A DNA stretch of 64,000 nt from Chloroflexota bacterium (GTDB taxonomy: Bacteria; Chloroflexota; Anaerolineae; Anaerolineales; Villigracilaceae): the NCBI GenBank assembly GCA_021795965.1, contig JAJYOU010000008.1:21257-85256 (forward strand). The letters run 5' to 3'. The position numbers were made by a program, and so were the translations under genes. Shown here one piece after another: positions 60,388 to 64,000 of this stretch (its first letter is position 1; every line of letters begins with the position of its first letter). Under the pieces are notes generated by a model. The model did no database searches. It was not told where the DNA came from and saw nothing but the letters and a program-made list of their open reading frames with translations.

Positions 60388-62190
60388 ATGGCTCAGGAAC
60401 ATTACGAAGATACACTTTTATACCGTATTCGACACTCTGCGGCGCACGTTATGGCTGAAGCTGTCCTGGATTTTTACCCGGAGACCAAGTACACCATTGG
60501 TCCGCCAGTGGAAAATGGATTTTATTATGACTTCGATCTTCCCCAGGCGATCACCCAGGATGACCTGGAAAAGATCGAGAAGCGCATGCGTCAGATTGTT
60601 GCAGGTCATCACCCATTCTCGAAAAAAGTGATTTCGGCAGATGAAGCCCGCCAAATTTTCAAGGATCAACCCTATAAACTGGAGTTGATTGAAGGTCTTG
60701 AAAAAGGCGGTCTGGATGAATATGGAAATCCGCTCAAGGAAAAACCTGAAATTTCAATTTACCAGAGTGATACTTTCACGGACCTCTGCCGCGGCCCTCA
60801 CGTGGAAAACACCAAGCAAATCAATCCTTCGGCATTCAAGTTAATGTCCATCGCCGGGGCTTATTGGCGCGGTGACGAGAAAAATAAAATGCTGACCCGC
60901 ATCTACGGCACCGCCTGGGAAAAGCCGGATGACCTGAAAAACTACCTTCACATGCTGGAAGAAGCAAAGAAGCGCGATCATCGCAAGCTGGGCAAGGAAC
61001 TGGATATCTTCTTCTTCGATGATGAAGTCGGACCAGGTCTACCGTTGTGGATGCCAAACGGCGGCATCATGATTGAAGAGCTGGAATCACTTGCCAAGGA
61101 GATGGAAGAAAAAGCTGGTTACAGCCGGGTGCGTACCCCGAACCTGACCAAGGAAGATCTTTTCCTGCGGTCTGGACACCTCCCATATTATGCTGAAAGC
61201 ATGTTTCCTCCGATGGAAATGGAAGGAGTGAAATATTACGTCAAGCCGATGAACTGTCCCATGCATCACAAGATTTTTGCTGCCCGGCCGCGATCCTATC
61301 GCGATTTACCCATCCGCCTGGCTGAGTACGGCACCTGCTACCGTTATGAAAAATCTGGAGAACTGTTTGGCTTGATGCGGGTCCGCTCGATGCAGATGAA
61401 TGATGCCCATATTTATTGCTCTGAGGAGCAATTTGAGAGCGAATTCATGGGAGTGGTGGATCTATATAAGAAATACTTTGATTTATTCGGAATTGGGAAA
61501 TATGTCATGCAGTTATCCCTGCATAGCAAGCAGGGTTTGGGTAAAAAATATGTTGACAACGAACGCCTCTGGTTAAAAACTGAAGACATGGTCCGCAGAG
61601 CGATGCTGAATGGGAACGTTCCTTTTGTTGAAGCCGAGGACGAAGCCGCATTTTATGGTCCAAAAATTGATGTTCAAATTTGGAGTGCGATTGGACGCCA
61701 ATTTACACTGGCAACCAACCAGGTGGATTTCGCTGTACCTGAACGCTTTGATTTGAAATTTATCAACAAGGAAGGCGCCGAGGAAATTCCTCTCTGCATT
61801 CATCGCGCTCCATTAAGTACCCATGAACGCATGATTGGCTTCTTAATTGAGCATTATGCAGGCGCATTTCCCGTCTGGCTTTCCCCGGAACAGGTGCGTG
61901 TCATCCCGATCACCGATGCACAAAATGAATATGCGGCAGGTGTGGCAGCCAAATTGCGGGAGCAAGGGATTCGAACCAGCGCAGATCTAAACTCTGACCG
62001 GATGAACGCCAAAATCCGCAGTGCACAGTTGATGAAAGTTCCTTACATGTTGGTGCTTGGCGAAAATGAACGAAGCGCAGGTACCATCTCTCTGCGTGGA
62101 CGCGACGGCAGCCAAAAAAATAACATTTCTTTTGAAGAATTCCTGGCGCAGGTTAAAGATCGCATCGCCCGGCGAGCCAGCGAATTATAA
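60388..62190 (+). CDS. thrS: Threonyl-tRNA synthetase (lacks the N-terminal TGS domain)
   Basis: 600 aa. It begins directly at the SAD editing domain (RIRHSAAHVMAEAVLDFYPE, metal/His HSAAH motif), so the ~60-residue TGS domain of most bacterial ThrRS is absent. Class II catalytic core: motif 2 GTCYRYEKSGELFGLMRVR and the zinc/threonine Cys in MNCPMHH; motif 3 IHRAPLSTHERMIGFLIEH. C-terminal anticodon-binding domain VRVIPITDAQNEYAAGV. AGGAG lies 7 nt before ATG 60388. Expression is controlled by the T-box leader. Confidence 0.97.
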   Translation: MAQEHYEDTLLYRIRHSAAHVMAEAVLDFYPETKYTIGPPVENGFYYDFDLPQAITQDDLEKIEKRMRQIVAGHHPFSKKVISADEARQIFKDQPYKLELIEGLEKGGLDEYGNPLKEKPEISIYQSDTFTDLCRGPHVENTKQINPSAFKLMSIAGAYWRGDEKNKMLTRIYGTAWEKPDDLKNYLHMLEEAKKRDHRKLGKELDIFFFDDEVGPGLPLWMPNGGIMIEELESLAKEMEEKAGYSRVRTPNLTKEDLFLRSGHLPYYAESMFPPMEMEGVKYYVKPMNCPMHHKIFAARPRSYRDLPIRLAEYGTCYRYEKSGELFGLMRVRSMQMNDAHIYCSEEQFESEFMGVVDLYKKYFDLFGIGKYVMQLSLHSKQGLGKKYVDNERLWLKTEDMVRRAMLNGNVPFVEAEDEAAFYGPKIDVQIWSAIGRQFTLATNQVDFAVPERFDLKFINKEGAEEIPLCIHRAPLSTHERMIGFLIEHYAGAFPVWLSPEQVRVIPITDAQNEYAAGVAAKLREQGIRTSADLNSDRMNAKIRSAQLMKVPYMLVLGENERSAGTISLRGRDGSQKNNISFEEFLAQVKDRIARRASEL

Positions 62191-62212
62191 CAATCCACTT
62201 ATCGACCAATCC

Positions 62213-62256
62213 AAGCCCCAGCCTAATAAAAAGGCTGGGGCATCGTCAATTTTTTC
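62213..62256 (+). terminator. Terminator of thrS
   Basis: CCCCAGCC/GGCTGGGG stem followed after 7 nt by TTTTTT; moderate strength. Confidence 0.6.
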
Positions 62257-62431
62257 GGAAATTTGTCCCCGGCTGCAGCTCAAAGAGCAAATTTACGGAT
62301 GATCAAAAATATGCCGGGCAGATTTTATGACGGGATCGATTTCCTTAAATAAGGCAATACGGGGCTGGGTTGGTTCAATCTGATGGATTTCGGCAATTTG
62401 TTTTGGTTTAATGCTAATTAATGGATAAAAG

Positions 62432-62460
62432 TTGACCTTTAATAGGGTATGTGGTATTAT
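62432..62460 (+). promoter_or_regulatory. Sigma-70-like promoter of the infC operon
   Basis: TTGACC (62432-62437), 17-nt spacer, TATTAT (62455-62460). Confidence 0.7.
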
Positions 62461-62471
62461 CGACTAGCTAA

Positions 62472-62496
62472 AAAGCCAGCCGTGTGAGGCTGGTTA
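62472..62496 (+). promoter_or_regulatory. Leader hairpin of infC-rpmI-rplT
   Basis: AGCCAGCC/GGCTGGTT stem with a GTGTGA loop, between promoter and ribosome site. It has no T-run. It could be an L20/IF3 autoregulation element; this is inferred from operon context only. Confidence 0.4.
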
Positions 62497-62510
62497 CGTG
62501 TTGTACATTT

Positions 62511-62526
62511 GAAGGAGACGCATATA
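62511..62526 (+). promoter_or_regulatory. Shine-Dalgarno and AUA start region of infC
   Basis: AAGGAG (62512-62517) is followed after 6 nt by ATA (62524-62526), which is in frame with IF3. There is no ATG or GTG nearby; the TTG at 62509 overlaps the Shine-Dalgarno and has none of its own. Confidence 0.7.
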
Positions 62527-63066
62527 ACTGAGCAAGAGTTCCGAGTAAACGAAAATATCCGCGTGAACGAAGTTCGACTCATTGGGCCGGCTGGCGAGAA
62601 TGTTGGTGTCGTCCCAATTCGTCAGGCTCTTCAGATTGCCCGAGACGCTGACATGGATTTGGTGGAAGTTTCACCTAATGCGGTTCCACCCGTTTGTCGT
62701 GTGCTTGATTTTGGCAAGTTTTTGTTTGAACGCGAAAAGAAAGATCGCGAAGCCAAGAAGGCACAGGTCAAAATTGAAGTCAAGGAAATTCGGTTGCGCC
62801 CAAAAACGAACGAAGCCCATCGAGGTTTCAAAGTTGAGGATGCACGCCGCTGGCTCAATCAGGGTCACAAAGTCCGTGTAACAATTAAATTTCGTGGTCG
62901 CGAAATGGATTATCCGGAAATTGCTTTGGAAGATTTACGTGAGATTGCTTTATCTCTCTCAGATGTCAGCATCATCGAACAGGCACCCATGATTGAAGGT
63001 CGAACCATGTCAGTAGTGCTTGGCACTTCGAAGGCAAAACCAGTGAAAGAAGGAAAACCTGAATAA
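62524..63066 (+). CDS. infC: Translation initiation factor IF-3
   Basis: 180 aa if started at the ATA codon at 62524. N-terminal domain EFRVNENIRVNEVRLIGPAG, linker of charged residues (FEREKKDREAKKAQVKIEVK), C-terminal domain EIRLRPKTNEAHRGFKVEDA, FRGREMDYPEIA and MSVVLGTSKAKP. It binds the 30S subunit and checks start-codon choice. infC in other bacteria uses rare AUU-type starts for self-regulation; the AUA here fits that. First gene of infC-rpmI-rplT. Confidence 0.95.
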   Translation: MTEQEFRVNENIRVNEVRLIGPAGENVGVVPIRQALQIARDADMDLVEVSPNAVPPVCRVLDFGKFLFEREKKDREAKKAQVKIEVKEIRLRPKTNEAHRGFKVEDARRWLNQGHKVRVTIKFRGREMDYPEIALEDLREIALSLSDVSIIEQAPMIEGRTMSVVLGTSKAKPVKEGKPE

Positions 63067-63163
63067 TCAGGTCTCCCTGTAAAAAAACATCTCCATGCCA
63101 AGGTGATATCCCGCAGGAGTAAAACCAGCCTGCGGTTAATTTGTCTGAAAGGAGTAAGTCACA

Positions 63164-63391
63164 GTGCCCCAAAAGCCAAGATCAGGAAAGTTCAAACTCA
63201 AGACGCACAAGGCAACGTCGAAGCGGTTTCGCTTGACAGCGTCTGGGTTGTTGGTTCGTACGAAGGGTGGCAAGAGCCATTTGCGCCGTCACACTTCAAA
63301 ACGAACCAAAGCACAATTTGTTGAAATGGTTCCAGTCAATGGACGCGGGATTATTAAACGCATCCACCGATTAGTACCAAATATCAAGTAG
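63164..63391 (+). CDS. rpmI: 50S ribosomal protein L35
   Basis: 75 aa starting at GTG 63164 with AAAGGAG 10 nt upstream. Basic protein with PRSGKFKLKTHKATSKRFRL (typical KTH...AKRF region) and LRRHTSKRTKAQ. Slightly longer than the usual 65 aa because of the C-terminal MVPVNGRGIIKRIHRLVPNIK tail (only its end is quoted in other families). Second gene of the operon. Confidence 0.95.
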   Translation: MPQKPRSGKFKLKTHKATSKRFRLTASGLLVRTKGGKSHLRRHTSKRTKAQFVEMVPVNGRGIIKRIHRLVPNIK

Positions 63392-63507
63392 TTAATCCTA
63401 TCCATTTTGTTTTTTGCAACTACCAGGTGTACTCAACTGGAAAGATGAGTTTTTCTCGACGTAAAACTTATCACCGACGCCTGGAGGTTTGCGGGAGGTA
63501 ATGAAAC

Positions 63508-63852
63508 ATGCGTGTAAAAGGTGGTCCTCAAGGACATCTTCGCCATAAAAAGATTTTCAAAATGAGTAAAGGGCAGCGTGGCACCCGCCACTTCCTCTTT
63601 AAGCGCGCCAACGAAGCGATGCTTAAGAGCATGTGGTACGCCACCCGCGATCGCCGTGTTCGTAAACGCGATTTGCGCAAACTATGGATTGCCCGCATCA
63701 ATGCGGCAGCCCGCCTGAACGGCTTAACTTACAGCAGATTAATCGCGGCGATGAAAAAAGCCAATATCAACCTCAACCGAAAGATGCTGGCTGATTTGGC
63801 TGTCCGCGACCCGCAAACATTTGCTGCGGTCGTCGCCCAGGCAACTCGCTAA
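63508..63852 (+). CDS. rplT: 50S ribosomal protein L20
   Basis: 114 aa, near the normal 117. [60 protein letters not shown] and [20 protein letters not shown] match L20. GGGAGG lies upstream of ATG 63508. Binds 23S rRNA and autoregulates in other bacteria. Last gene of the operon; a terminator follows. Confidence 0.97.
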   Translation: MRVKGGPQGHLRHKKIFKMSKGQRGTRHFLFKRANEAMLKSMWYATRDRRVRKRDLRKLWIARINAAARLNGLTYSRLIAAMKKANINLNRKMLADLAVRDPQTFAAVVAQATR

Positions 63853-63952
63853 ACGTTATCAACACAAAACAAGAAGGGGCTGTCCAGAAAGTAAATCTGG
63901 AATAGCCAAAGAAGTTCAAAAAAAGCCAAGAATTGGCTATTACGCGCGAAGA

Positions 63953-63987
63953 TAAAAAAACTGGCGGAAATCACCCCGCCAGTTTTT
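63953..63987 (+). terminator. Rho-independent terminator after rplT
   Basis: ACTGGCGG/CCGCCAGT stem with a TTTTTG tail; the A-run on its 5' side makes it bidirectional-capable. Confidence 0.8.
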
Positions 63988-64000
63988 GCATATTATGTGC

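Overview
The window looks like a chromosome segment of an anaerobic Chloroflexota bacterium, most likely class Anaerolineae. This is inferred from gene content: an archaeal-style mevalonate block (HMG-CoA reductase, HMG-CoA synthase, thiolase-like protein, DUF35 Zn-ribbon/OB protein) plus mevalonate kinase, a single-chain pyruvate:ferredoxin oxidoreductase, many Ser/Thr/Pro-rich lipoproteins, c-di-AMP-receptor-like proteins, and moderate GC. No rRNA, integrase, transposase or CRISPR array is visible.

Layout. 1-673 is the 3' part of a Rieske oxygenase gene. 720-7300 is an accessory island with every gene on the minus strand: a DUF4256 protein, a lipoprotein, a PH+SHOCT protein, an unknown 154-aa protein with a truncated paralogue, a DUF6994-like protein and a methyltransferase. 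The island is punctuated by four short remnants resembling the 3' end of the DUF35 gene, each followed by a related hairpin terminator, and by attC-like imperfect inverted repeats. It therefore reads as a cassette array built against the 3' end of the intact DUF35 gene at 7320-7721. 7320-11443 is the mevalonate cluster. 11575-14190 holds a soluble GAF/GAF histidine kinase and an EamA transporter. 14702-22463 is housekeeping: dnaA, tRNA-Leu, ychF, panC, rnhB, a family 2 glycosyltransferase and two conserved unknowns. 22579-27303 holds tRNA-Pro, an esterase lipoprotein, gatC-gatA, galE and an FAH-family hydrolase. 27377-29936 is a tightly overlapping UbiA-type prenyltransferase / mevalonate kinase / membrane protein operon. 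30065-33819 has tlyA, a Mn-type CDF exporter and metK under a SAM-I riboswitch. 33937-39505 has an aromatic amino-acid ammonia-lyase and a lipid/envelope run (acyltransferase 3, two PAP2 phosphatases, a PatA/HtrB-like acyltransferase, a CDP-alcohol phosphatidyltransferase). 39722-44436 has an ABC-F protein, a methyltransferase, a LysM lipoprotein and a Nudix hydrolase. 44640-49263 is nifJ plus a DHOD-like protein. 49515-52511 has two tandem PII-like proteins and a glycoside hydrolase. 52596-59737 has inositol monophosphatase, arginase, an HD protein, recO, a geranylgeranyl-reductase-family oxidoreductase, an S9 peptidase and thioredoxin. 59950-63852 has tRNA-Val, a T-box leader with thrS, and infC-rpmI-rplT.

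How the genes fit together. Isoprenoid and lipid metabolism recurs: mevalonate enzymes, a UbiA prenyltransferase, a geranylgeranyl-reductase-family protein and a phospholipid/glycolipid cluster. Energy metabolism is represented by the pyruvate oxidoreductase. Regulation is mostly by RNA leaders (SAM-I on metK, T-box on thrS) and by an apparent AUA start codon on infC. The most unusual observations are the repeated DUF35-3'-end/terminator modules in the island, a mevalonate-cluster thiolase lacking its catalytic cysteine, and the infC start.
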